Part shown: positions 33,434 through 44,124 of the stretch, piece after piece | Layout: the number at the start of each line of letters is the position of its first letter | Position numbering within the stretch: position 1 is the first letter of the stretch | Assembly (NCBI RefSeq): GCF_002878395.1 | Contig: NW_025850773.1 | Span: 534,998 to 598,997, forward strand | Direction: 5' to 3' | Source: Capsicum annuum | Lineage: Eukaryota; Streptophyta; Magnoliopsida; Solanales; Solanaceae | DNA: 64,000 bases | Notes under the pieces: model-generated | The model's input: the letters and a program-made list of their open reading frames with translations, nothing else | What the model was told of the DNA's origin: nothing | Databases searched by the model: none | Program-made: the position numbers and the translations under genes

Positions 33434-34176
33434 ATGTCAAAATTATATGGAAGCGATTTCGATCAGAAGATTATTCCAGGGTCAATTTTGGACGCTGCTG
33501 GTCAAGAGGGTAATTTGCACTTCTTCTTGAACCCTTTTTGGCTTTCGTTTCTTTTTCTAATTCGAAAAATACCTTTCAATTTTTTTTGTTGGGATAAGCA
33601 TTCAGTATCTCCTCGATCTATGATCAAAGTTGTTATAACACACTCCAACTTCACAGGAGTCCTAGTACCGCTGAATTCAATTTTAGTGTATTTTTGTCAC
33701 TCTTTTATGCTGATGTGATACTTTTATTACATAAAATGGGACACACGTTAAAGATACCATGTCAGCTAAAAAGGTTGACAAAAGGTGTCATGTCAGCTAA
33801 AAAGGATAACAAAAATATGCTAAAATTTAGTTTAGGAGGGTAATAGGATCCCTATGAAGTTGGAGTGTGTCGTAACAAATTTGATCATAATTCAAGGGGG
33901 TACTAGATGCTTTACTCTTTTTTGTTTGCTTCTTGCTTTGTTAATTTTCTGTTTGTTTGCAAACATTTATGTCCTAGATTTTATTGTAAATTAAACATAA
34001 TTTTTAAATTATTCGTGCTAATAATCGATTTATCTTCACAAACCTCAATTTTTCGTGAACTTCTCGTGGGTTTCTTCTCGTCCTACTCCATGTTAAATAT
34101 TTAGTCAGTATCACCAAAATCATGTTCCTGTGTGGAATCCTCAATATTAATATTTAATATTTTCTTTTATTTGCAG
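33434..34176 (+). CDS. Possible small gene, unrecognised: first exon and MITE-containing intron
   Basis: After a T-rich leader, an ATG at 33434 opens 25 codons (MSKLYGSDFDQKIIPGSILD and a few more) to a plausible splice donor GT at 33510-33511. A possible acceptor follows (TTTATTTGCAG ending at 34176), but the joined frame meets a stop almost at once, so the product would be only about 26 residues. A MITE lies in the proposed intron. The balanced composition of the exon, unlike its AT-rich surroundings, is the main reason to list it. It could be a captured or orphan exon, or chance. I do not recognise the sequence. Confidence 0.2.
33596..33912. mobile_element. MITE with roughly 70-100 bp TIRs
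   Basis: The left arm (AAGCATTCAGTAT, then ATGATCAAAGTTGTTATAAC, ACACTCCAACTTCACAGG) is repeated in inverted form at the right end (CCTATGAAGTTGGAGTGTG, TTTGATCATAATTCAAGG, TACTAGATGCTT). The middle contains two near-direct repeats of TGTCAGCTAAAAAGG. I take it as a non-autonomous Mutator- or hAT-type element; the target duplication is not clear. Confidence 0.7.
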
Positions 34177-34310
34177 AGTAATCATCTTATTGCGAAAATC
34201 AAGACATCCCAACAAATTTTACAATAAGTGAAAGATATTATAAAATAACGTGTGACACGATTGATTTTTAGGTATTGTCATTCACTTTATTTGTAGGATA
34301 GTAGATGATT

Positions 34311-34773
34311 GCATCTTTTATTCGGTATAGGAAGATGATTATGTATATTTCATCTCTTTAATTCTTATCTTGTCAAGCTCTTTTCTAAGAAAATTAATTT
34401 TATTTTGATAAGTTAATTTATTTTGTTACATCTCCTATATATTTATGACTACATTTGAAGATGATGAGATTAATACGTTGAATAGACTACACGAAAATAG
34501 ATTCAAACTTGCATGCAATGTCGGATTATATGAAATCGATCTGCATCTTTTATTCGGTATAGGAAGATGATTATGTATATTTCATCTCTTTAATTCTTAT
34601 CTTGTCAAGCTCTTTTCTAAGAAAATTAATTTTATTTTGATAAGTTAATTTATTTTGTTACATCTCCTATATATTTACGACTACATTTGAAGATGATGAG
34701 ATTAATACGTTGAATAGACTACACGAAAATAGATTCAAACTTGCATGCAATGTCGGATTATATGAAATCGATC
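34311..34773. repeat. 232-bp tandem duplication, almost identical copies
   Basis: 34311-34542 is followed directly by a second copy, 34543-34773, from GCATCTTTTATTCGG to GAAATCGATCT. I find one clear difference (TTTATGACT against TTTACGACT). Such similarity implies a recent event, in contrast with the old decayed DNA around it. No gene is recognised inside. Confidence 0.9.
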
Positions 34774-35297
34774 TCTTCTTTCTTCAAGAACCAGCGAGTT
34801 TATTTGATGTACATGCATATTTTTAAATTAATGATTCAATATGAAATCTCTTCTTTTGTTTTTTAGAATTTTTTTTCAAAAAATACTATGGAAAGTCCTT
34901 GAAGGAGAAATGAAAAGTTAGATTTTTTTTTAATTTGAAAAATAGATGTTTGCATGTTAATTTCACTTGTGCAATTCAAGGTACATGAACATAGATTGGT
35001 ACTACAAGACTCTTCAAAAATTCTACTTAGGATAAAAGAAAAATCAAAATTTTTTTGTTGTTTCCAAATTCAATTGATCTTTATATATATTTATTATATC
35101 TATGTGATTCTGTACATAATTTGAATGCAAAAATAGATAGTTTATTTACTATTTAAATTTGATTGCAAATGCTTATGCTTATGTTTGTTTCATGTCCTTT
35201 TAGTAATTTAATTTTATTTTGTCTATAGGAATATTTTTAATATGTATATTGATGAAGATGATTGAAGAGATGTTAATTTTATTTTGATGATATATAT
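34774..35297. other. AT-rich spacer
   Basis: No gene, terminal repeat or protein similarity was found in this stretch. Confidence 0.5.
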
Positions 35298-35503
35298 AGG
35301 GAAAAGGCACCATTTTCATCCCATACTATACAAGAAAAGTCTAAGCCATACCTAAATTATATAAGTGATCTATTACACACCTTAACTATATAAAAGTGAT
35401 GTTATTACCTCCCCGGAACCCCCATTCTAAGGCGCGTGTGTTACACTTATTTTAGGTGCACCCAGCCTATTAAATAACAAAAGTAAACGGCTAAAAATAT
35501 TAA
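35298..35503. repeat. Half of a MITE related to its neighbour
   Basis: GGGAAAAGGCACCATTTTCA and ATATAAGTGATCTATTACAC match the left arm of the MITE at 35504-35797, in the same orientation. A matching right arm is missing, so this is a truncated relative into whose end the second element may have inserted. Confidence 0.6.
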
Positions 35504-35797
35504 GGAAAAAGGCATCGTTTTCACCCCAAACTATAGTCAAAAAGTCGAATTCACAACGAAATTATATAAGTGACCTATTACGCACCTTAACTATACAAAA
35601 ATGATACTTTTTACTGACGTGGTACTGATGTGGCAGCGCGTGTAAAACACTACACCACATGCAAGTGGTGGTAGCCTGACAGGGTGTAAATAGTTTCACT
35701 TTTTTATAGTTTAGGTGTGTAATAGGTCACTAGTATAGTTTAGGTGTGATTTCGACTTTTTGGATATAGTTTGAGGTGTAAACGATGCCTTTTTTCC
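35504..35797. mobile_element. MITE with about 120-bp TIRs
   Basis: The left arm (GGAAAAAGGCATCGTTTTCA, CAAACTATAG, AAGTGACCTATTACGCAC) and the right arm (GTGTGTAATAGGTCACT, TATAGTTTGAGG, AAACGATGCCTTTTTTCC) are inverted copies. It is about 294 bp and non-coding. An (AT)n microsatellite follows at 35798-35819 and hides any target duplication. Confidence 0.75.
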
Positions 35798-35819
35798 ATA
35801 TATATATATATATATATAT

Positions 35820-36767
35820 TAGGAGAAACGAACTATTGTTGCTAAAAATTTTCAACTTAACCATTTATGCCTAATACTTTGATCAACCAACATAGTATTC
35901 AATGGTTTTTCTCGGACTTCGTGTTTTGAGAAATACAATCATGTACGACAAAATTTGATTTTTTTTTCTTTACTTTTACAGAGAAGGCATATTTTGTCAA
36001 ATGAACAATAATTTATGTTTGATAATATTTTCAAAAGAAAATTATTAGTATGTTTTATTAATCTTGTTGATAAAGGTTTTAAATTCATGTTATGAGAAAG
36101 AGACGTTAAAGCACTTGGTTTGATATTATATTTCGCCAAATAAATAAATAATTATCACTACATATTCATTAAGAAAATTATGACGATATTTAGATCATTA
36201 CTAAAAATAAATAAATACCTATTGGGAAATAAATAATAGCATAAAAAATAACTACGTTTTTATTCTATAAAATAATATTTAACTTTTGCTTCAGCTTTTG
36301 ATTCAGCGAGATGCTAGAGAGTTTCTGTTTTCTTTTCACAATAAAATAGAAAGTGGTTCAATACTTTTGTTTTATCTTTTTTTTTTGCATTAACTATGGT
36401 ATATTCTAATTTTCCAAATTGAAAAAGAGATAAGAGAAAGGAATGAACAATAATATTAATAGCATGTTTGACCAGATTTCTAAAATTAATTTATTTTGAA
36501 AAGTATTTTTTCTAGAAATGCTTTCAAAAAGTATTTTTAGTAAGAAGCAGTTTTAGCAATTTGAGTTTGATCAAAAAAAAAAAAATACTTTTGAACAACA
36601 CTTATTGCTTACATTAATTAGGAAAACAATTATCCTACAGCAACAAAATATTTTGATGTGTGCTTAAACAAGATGGTACATCTTAGAGTTAGTGATATGT
36701 GTAAATCAAGTTTTTAAATGGTAAGAAAAAAATTAATTACAATAAGAATCTTATGTTTTTACTATTT
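35820..36767. other. AT-rich spacer
   Basis: No gene was found. GCATGTTTGACCAGATTTCT near 36462 resembles one end of hAT-type MITEs common in plants, but no second end was found. The sequence runs into copia C5 at about 36768. Confidence 0.45.
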
Positions 36768-37197
36768 TTATAAGGAGTGATAGGGTTGGACACTATGAAT
36801 CTCCTTTTCCAGAGATATGTTTGAAAAATATAATTGTCCATCAAACTAATGCTCTATATTCACCTCAATCAAATGAAATTATGAAAAGAAAAAATCAAAC
36901 GTTGAAATAAACGATTAATGCGTTACTCATAAGTTCATATTTACCACAAAAGTTATTGCGAGGGGGAGGGGGAGGAGGAGGAAGTTATCCTTACAACAAA
37001 CCGAATACTCAATAGAGTGCCTCATAATAAAACACAATCTATTTCATATGAAAAATAGAGAGGAAGGAAACCGAACTTGAAAGATTTCAAAGTATGGGAA
37101 TGTCTAGACAAACTCCAAGTTCCTATACCTAAAAAGGTAAAAATAGGACTAAAGACTGTGGACTGTGTTTTTAGCGGATAAGACACAAAAAGTAAAG
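36768..37197 (+). pseudogene. C5 integrase, C-terminal half of core
   Basis: The block starts with IRSDRVGHYESPFPE (usual IRSDRGGEY), containing a catalytic Asp. It continues with YSPQSNEIMKRKNQTLK, INALLISSYLPQK, NRILNRVPHNKTQSISYE, LKDFKVWECL and PIPKKVKIGLKTVDCVF, all landmarks of copia integrase. In YSPQSNG(I/V)AERKN the Gly and Ala-Glu are changed, so the catalytic Glu is lost (IMKRKN). A purine-rich expansion at about 36958-36984 disrupts the frame after YLPQK. The block ends at the TAAAG target site of G3. Confidence 0.8.
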
Positions 37198-40100
37198 TGT
37201 AACGACCAACTTTTTAATAAAATATGTGAAATATGTGTATATGTGTTATTTGATTGTTTTACCGATCTCTGTAGTTTCATTATGGTATTTCTAGGGTGTG
37301 GAGGTGATTACATAGTGTTTGATGCATTTTAGTACCATTTATGTGATATTGTGATTTTTGATGGCTTCGAGAGCCTTATTTTGGTCTTATGTAGATATCT
37401 TTTGATATGTGTGACGGATGACTGAACGGACTGCTCCAGTAGCTCCAGAATATTGATTCTGGGCTAGGTAGACCTTTGGTTCAGGCTTCAGTACACCCGA
37501 GCTCATTTCGACCTATTGGTCAGAAAGTTGAAAAAATTAGAACTATGAGTGTGGAACCCACATTTGATCGAAACAACCTCAGGTAAAAAATTCGACTTCG
37601 CCAGCAGATCCGAATTATCGATTTTAGGTGGTAAATATTTGATGTGATTTTACATCTTTTAAATCTCATTTCGATCCTCGGTTTGAATTTCGGGGGTCAA
37701 CTTTGTGAAAATGATGTTTTTAAAAATATTTGACATTGCCATTGAGTTCGAAGCATCGAATTTAGTATGGTTACATAGTTCGTCTGTGTATATCAGACTC
37801 CAAATGAATTTCGGGCATCCTATCGAAGTCCGGATTAAACTTAAAGATAGAAAAATCAGGTGCAATTGTAGTTTTTTGGGTATAAAGATAGCTTTTTCCC
37901 TCCTTTTTGTTCATTTTGCTATTTTTTTATTTTGCCTCTTAAGAGTTAAATCGTGGAGGGTTTAAAAGTGAAGCTAGTGGATCTTGGAAAACTAGATTAA
38001 CATCTATTTCTTGATTTTATTACGAATTTAAGGTAAGAATTTACCCTTTTTTAATAATTTCTTACTCCCTCCGTCCCATTTTACTTATCTCAATTTGACA
38101 GTGCACACTGATTAAGAAAAATAATTAATAACATGACTACTTTACCATAGTAACCTTATTAAATGATGTTTACATTTTAATTTGAAGATAAAACAATTAA
38201 TACTAAGGGTAAAAAAGAAAAAAAATTATCTTGTCTTGATTAATAAAAAATGTAAAATCAAATTAGAAAATTTGGGACGAGTAAAATGGGAATGAGGGAG
38301 TAATTAATTTCTCAAACCCCCAAATAAATTGAACTTAATTTTAAATCTCATTTTCACCTTTTTTCACTTGAATAATGTTTTTATCTTATAATTACTAGTT
38401 TTTCATTAATTTAACCTTCAAAACAACTCTGATTCTTGATTTTAACCCGAATTTCAAAGACTTTATCCGATAAAGCTTAAAAATAATTTTTCTTCAATTT
38501 GAACCTCATTTTTGACAAAATTTGAATTGGGCTTACAGCTGTAGATTCCTACAAAATATGGGGAACACATTTTTGAAGTAAAGTTATGATTTTGTCCTCT
38601 TTTTTTAAAAATCCGTTTTGGCCTCGAACCAAAAGTAGTCAATATGGGTGTCATTGGTTTTGTTATGATGCATAAATTCCATATTTGATGTTTAGTTGAG
38701 TTCGGGATCGTTCGTGGAAAGTAAGATCATGAGTTCGAAGTGTAGTGGACCGATTTCGGCTTTTGAGGTAGGTTATTGCTTAATTCTTTTAGACTGGGAT
38801 GGATAGTAAATGATAATACAAAATACATGTTAAAAGTGAAAATTAATCATGAAAAATGTCTATCTATGTGTTGTGGCCGTGTGGGGTACTATGTGATACT
38901 GATAGCCTTAAATACATGTGAATAATTATATTGTGTTGTTAAAATGCTTAATATAGTGCCATTGGGGTATTATGATTATATTCATACTTTATTGACACAT
39001 GAGAAATATGGAAACTCGTGGATAAAGCAAAAATAATGAGTGGATATTGACTCACATGATTGTGAAAATATATCATTGTGGTTGGATGTAAAAATATCAT
39101 GTGGTTGGTTGTGGAAATATTCATTATGATTTGGTTATGAGAATTACATACTTATATCATACTCATTCATGAAACATTAGCACCGTCATGGCAAAACCTG
39201 AGTAACACTTGCAATATCTTTTAAGAACCTTCCCCGAGGAATGTGCTAGGGAGAAGATATTGTAAAACCTTATAAAAACCTTTCCAAGGGATGTGCTGAA
39301 AAGGAGATATGATATATATAGATTGTATATAGGTTGACGAACCCCCATGGGTCCTGCTTTGGGAGGATTGCCTACATAGGTATATACGGGGATTGTGCGG
39401 CAACCTAATGCATCATTATCATCGTTATCATCATATACATTGCACTTACTTTATTGTTTTTATGTTGTGTTATATTTCCATATTGACTTGTCATCTATGT
39501 ATTTGTCTTACCTTCCTTTGCTTCCATTTGATGATCTTATATCTACATGTTCTCCCTTGTTCTACTTATAAGTGACATAATGCATACTTTTTTTCTATCT
39601 TTATGTGTTGTTGTAATATATGTTATATATTAGAACTATTAGTGCAAGCGGTGTGGGCTACCATTATCAGACATTTTCTGATTGCAGATGATGTGCCCTT
39701 AGTGTGTATTTGTATGCTTTATTTTCTATTTTTCTCATTCAACTTATGATACTTATTGAGTACAAGTGAATCGTACTCATAACTATTGTGCCTTTTGGTT
39801 GCAGGTCCTAGCCCGAGTGTGCCTCAACTTGCTTGACTTGAGCGATTGTTGGAGCTTCCAAGGTAGCGGTTAGACATTCATGCATTTGGAGTTTATCTCT
39901 ATCTTTAGGTATTAGTTTTATCTTTATTAGTGTTCGGAGATAGATATTTTCCTTTATGGTTATTTTTTTTGATGTATTTGACTCTGGGATTGTATTAGTA
40001 GTTCTTTTACTATTGATACCAGGTTTTGGGAACTATGGTTGCCTGTGTTGATTTTATTCTTTCCATTTTTATTATATCTATGTGGTTCAACTTTGTTTTA

Positions 40101-40224
40101 GAAGCCTTACCTTGGGGGCATTTTTGTTTTTTCTCCGTGTGTATCAATTTGGGTGAAAGGCTTACTTGTCAAGGTTCGTCACGATAAGTGCCATCATGGC
40201 CTATCTATTTTTGGATCATGACAA
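37198..40224 (+). repeat. 5' LTR of G3 (contains a Stowaway MITE)
   Basis: It is similar from end to end to 51068-53964 and 22962-25767. It is 3,027 bp long including a 236-bp MITE at 38065-38300. A stretch present in the other two copies near 24440-24490 (reading TGATGTAATTGCCGAAATTG) is missing here. There is no gene in it. Confidence 0.9.
38065..38300. mobile_element. Stowaway-type MITE inside the G3 LTR
   Basis: CTCCCTCCGTCCCATTTTAC at the left and GTAAAATGGGAATGAGGGAG at the right are inverted copies, with TA on each side (38063-38064 and 38301-38302). The two other LTR copies of the family lack it: the right LTR reads straight through the site, TTTCTTGATTAATTTCTC near 51955. It therefore inserted after G3 did, or at least into this LTR only. 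Confidence 0.92.
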
Positions 40225-40225
40225 A

Positions 40226-40239
40226 TTTGTATCAGAGTA
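40226..40239 (+). other. Primer-binding site of G3 (initiator tRNA-Met type)
   Basis: TTTGTATCAGAGTA follows two bases after the LTR end. It is a slightly changed form of TGGTATCAGAGC, complementary to initiator tRNA-Met. Confidence 0.75.
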
Positions 40240-40499
40240 GCCAGGTTTCATTATCCTCAACAATGTAAGAATGAGATGTCTAATAGAGTCTTGCTAATTG
40301 GTACATAGATGTCTGTATCTATCTTCAAGAGGCTATAGGACGTCTTTAGGAAACTTCTCTCATTTTATTCTTTATCGAGTGAAGTTTTTTCATACCTTGT
40401 ATTCTGAATTGTGTTTCGCTCTTTTTACTTGGATGGTGTGGCTTATACTACTTCTTATCAGTTGAGAGATGTGGAGAGATATTGGTAGAGGTCTCTTGT

Positions 40500-41053
40500 C
40501 AGTTGTAGACCTCATGATTCTTCTAAGATGACTTAGGATCAGTTCTCTAAGGTTTTTCTAGAGAGATTTGTGCTTTTCAGTTTGAGAGACTGTATTTAGG
40601 ATGAATTTTATAATTTGGAGTAGAGCTCCATGACAGTTACTGAGTATGAGGCATGCTTGCATGCCTTGTCTAAATATTCCTACGATAGCATTTCCACTGA
40701 TTCTGAGAAGATTCAAAAGTTTGTAAAGGGTTTAGATATCTCCCTTCAGTTGGCTACGTCTCAGATGGTTGTTCTTGGGGCTCCTTTCCAGAGTATTTTG
40801 GATCATGCTAAGAAGATAGAGGGCATTCTTAGTGCATCTTAGGGAGGCACCAAGAAGCTATGGTGTTTTGGTAAGTTCTGAAGTCAGACCTCTTGAGGTA
40901 GAAATTTTAGAGGTTCTCGTGGATACCATGGGAGGCCAGTGCAGGCGTATTTGCAGAGTTCAGGTGATGAATCTTCTAGTTCAGCAGTTCAGGGTGGCCA
41001 TTAGGGACAAGGTGTACCTTCTTCTATTGAGATTGGTCGTAGAGGTTTCTTTG
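40500..41053 (+). pseudogene. G3 gag, N-terminal and middle part
   Basis: The open piece 40630-40842 encodes MTVTEYEACLHALSKYS, then KIQKFVKGLDISLQLATSQMV and PFQSILDHAKKIEGI, the capsid-type segment of plant gypsy gag (usual MTVTEYE, RFI(E/K)GL). Further on, in broken frames, RGSRGYHGRPVQAYLQSSG resembles the Gly/Arg/Gln-rich linker before the zinc knuckle. The knuckle itself is not found, because G4 interrupts at 41054. Confidence 0.75.
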
Positions 41054-42815
41054 GGAAACACCCTGAGTTTTGACCCTTAGAAATTTCCTAAGTTTTTGAA
41101 CTCTGGGAACCATACGACTCAACCATACCTGTCGTATATTATGCTAACAACTTAGGAGCCCAAGTCATATGATAAACAGTGTGTTCTAGTCCATTTTCTA
41201 TCCAAGGTAAGCCAAAACTCCATACGAGTAGTATAGAGATAGTATGTAGGGCCAATTGTATGTTAAACAGTGTGCATTATTGATCATGTACTACCTAGGG
41301 TTTGATTATAGGGAACCAATCGTATGATATTTATACGAGTTAGACAATGAAGTCATATGTTGGACAGAATTATAGTCTAACTGTCTGTCTAAGGTACGAG
41401 TTAGGGGTACTACTCGTATGATTGGATATGGGTGAAGTGTCCAAACTATACCCACCTGTGTTATTTTTATAGTTTTTAAGATAAAGGTATTCTGGATATT
41501 TCCCACCCCAAACCCTTAAGACCCCATGTCCGATAACAACTGTTGGCATTTCATTACTCACTTTAGAAGATTAAAAACACTCTTTAAACTCACTCTAACA
41601 ACTTCTCAAGAAGATTGGGCTAGGGTTTCTTCAAAGTGGTCATCTAGAGGCTTAAGGATCAAAATCTCTCCATAATATTTGTAACCCAGGCATGTTACTC
41701 CTCCCACATTGTTAGTTCAAGTAATAGCATATTTTAATGGATGGTTTTCATGGTGTTATTATAATAATGTTTGGGTTTTGAAATATATGTTGGGGGTTTT
41801 GGTTGTTCTTTGTTGGATAATGTTTTCCCATATTTTTCTTCTGATTTTTATTTTATGATGTTGGATTGAACATGTAGTTGCATGGGAATGGTTAGTTGAT
41901 ACTTGGTTTTGGAAACTATATGCCCTCAACATGTTTGTTAAAATGCCTATGAGAATAGTTTTATCACATAGCTTGACTATTATTGAAAACCTTGAATTTT
42001 ATAATATGGTAATGAGAACTAAATTGGTTTAAATGGTTTTTAAATAATTTTTGGAAAGGCCCATGACTTTGGTTAAAAATGGTTTTGAAACCTTATAAGG
42101 TACAATGAAATCCCCTAAGTGAATAGTCTATGTAAACCTTGTGGGGTACACGGGAATCCCCTAAGTGATTTTAATAATGAAGTTTTTGGTACATGGAAAT
42201 CCCCTAAGTATTGGCTAATCACATTGCTTTCAATCTATAGTTGGTATGACGATACCATATTATAATGCCTTAATAATTGACTTCGAGAATTGGTGGTTTG
42301 GTTATGTGTTAAATATTTTAATTGGGCATTAATGGGGGTCGTGATAGCTAACCGTGAAGGTGTGAGTCCACAACGTGGACACTGGAAACTCATGTTTTTC
42401 GACATGAGGATTAGTCTTGGTGACCATGTACTTATGGGGTACAAGGGAATCTCCCAAGTATATACTTGTACATATGTATCATAGAGGGCAAATGGTATAA
42501 GAAAATCCCTGGCCACCTATGGTATCTCCAGTTCGTGCAGCTACACGCACTGGGGCTTGTTCAGGGGGTAACACTGGACCTATATAGCCTGTGGGTCGAT
42601 TGTGACGGTAAAGATACACCACCCAGGTTAAAGTTTTAAATACATGCTAAACCTAGTTCCCTTTCTCAACATGGTATATGTGTATATATGTATGTGATTG
42701 CATATGGTTATTTACTTTGATTTTGAATAATAGCATTATTTTATCCTTACTCCTGAGTACATGTTAGCATTTACTTGCTAACTCATCTTCGGACATTGTA
42801 TCCATTTCTCACGTA
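41054..42815 (+). repeat. 5' LTR of G4
   Basis: It matches 46024 to about 47790 closely, including ATACGACTC/ATACGAGT clusters (about 41105-41440) and four or five spaced copies of GAAATCCCCTAAGT (about 42110-42210). The right edge is estimated; the copies stop matching after CATTGTATCC near 42803. Confidence 0.75.
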
Positions 42816-42959
42816 AGTTTTGATGTTCTATTCAACTCTTGACCCAGATAGTGACATATTTGTCATGACAACCCAGTCTTATTAGTGGGAGAAAGAATAA
42901 GGCAAGATCTAGAAATAGGCGGAGCAAGAAGTCCTAATATTTAGACTGGAGGAGGGGTC

Positions 42960-43437
42960 AGGAAAATAGTGGTAAAGGTGGTGGAAAGTGGTTTGAGAAA
43001 GGGAATCTAGGAAGTTCCTAAGTGGTTTTCAGTGTCCCTTATCCTCAATTTTTTGGTGATTATCGTTTTTGGGTTAGTGGAGCTCAGTCAGCCTCACCCT
43101 ATCCTCCCTATCGATGTTGTGGTCTATTTCACCATAGTTATTGCTAATAAGGGGAGGAATTGGTATTTTAGTTATGGTTAGCTCGGTGACATGCAGCGAG
43201 AGTGTCCCACAATGATTGTCACTGGGCAAATACAATCCCGATTGCCTCCTTCCTAGCTTCTACACCAAGGGGTGCTATTTCTAGCTTAGGTACTGGTCGG
43301 GATCGTCATTATACCTCACTACCTGACTGGAGTCTGAGACATTACCTGATGTCGTTACTGGAATGTTGAAACTTCGTGATATATACTAATTACTTAATCT
43401 GGGGTTCACTTTCTCTGATATAACCCAATTTATAGTT
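42960..43437 (+). pseudogene. G4 gag remnant with zinc-knuckle trace
   Basis: Only the end of gag can be seen. Around 43160-43210 the codons give a decayed knuckle (a Cys, YFSYG, then DMQRECP, compared with the usual CFKCGQLGHMRRDCP). The front part of gag is missing. Frames are broken in several places. Confidence 0.45.
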
Positions 43438-43743
43438 GTGTATTTTGGTTTTAATCCTGGGTTCATTTCTGATCCTGTCTCTGGGTCTACCCCAATAGAT
43501 GACTCTGTGATTGCTAAACAAGTCTATAGGGGGTGTATAGTATCTATTGGTAGTAAAGAAACTGTAATGGATCTTTTTGAATTATATATGGTGGATTTTG
43601 ATGTCATATTAGGGATGGATTGGTTGCACTCGTGCTATGTGTCTCTAGACTGTCAGACCCATAAGGTTACCTTTAAATTCCCAAATAAGCCGATTATTGA
43701 GGGGGAGGGTGGTTCCCTAGCTCCTAAATGGAGGTTCATATAA
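43438..43743 (+). pseudogene. G4 aspartic protease
   Basis: An open stretch of 101 codons encodes VYFGFNPGF, DDSVIAKQVYRGCIVSI, MDLFELYMVDFDVILGMDWLHSCYVSLDCQTHKVTF, FPNKPIIEGEGGSLAPK. This is the C-terminal two thirds of a gypsy protease, the best-preserved protease in the window. The active-site loop just upstream (usual LLDPGAT) has decayed. It is closely related to the G2 protease at 17007-17228. Confidence 0.8.
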
Positions 43744-44124
43744 TATCTTAGAGCTTGGAGATTAATCTCCAAGGGGTGTCTCTATCACATGGTCCGATTT
43801 AAAGATTCTAACTCAGAGGGTCCTTCTTTGTATTCCATCCCAGTGGTGAATGAATCTTCTGAGGTCTTCCCTAATGATCTTTTCGATGTCCCTCCTAATA
43901 GGGAGATTGATTTTGGGATCGATCTCATTTCGAACACTTGTCCTATTTCTATTCCCTCATATAGAATGACCTCAGCTGATTTTAAGGAGCTTAAGGAGAA
44001 GCTAAAGGTTCTTTTAGACAAGGGTTTCATCCATCCTAGTATGTCCCCGTGGGGTGGTTTCGTTCGTTTGTGGATAAGGGGATGGTTTCCTTTAGGTATG
44101 TATAGATTTCTGGCAGGTGGATAA
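43744..44124 (+). pseudogene. G4 protease-RT linker and start of RT
   Basis: 43789-44124 encodes [77 protein letters not shown], after which the frame breaks in the LFV(R/K)KKDG block. RT similarity stops at about 44120. The catalytic FIDD loop and all later pol domains are deleted. Confidence 0.8.

Noticed and set aside
37705..37965. Frames near 37700, 51640 and 23500 that resemble each other
   Set aside because: The similarity is only because all three are the same LTR family; stops differ among copies.
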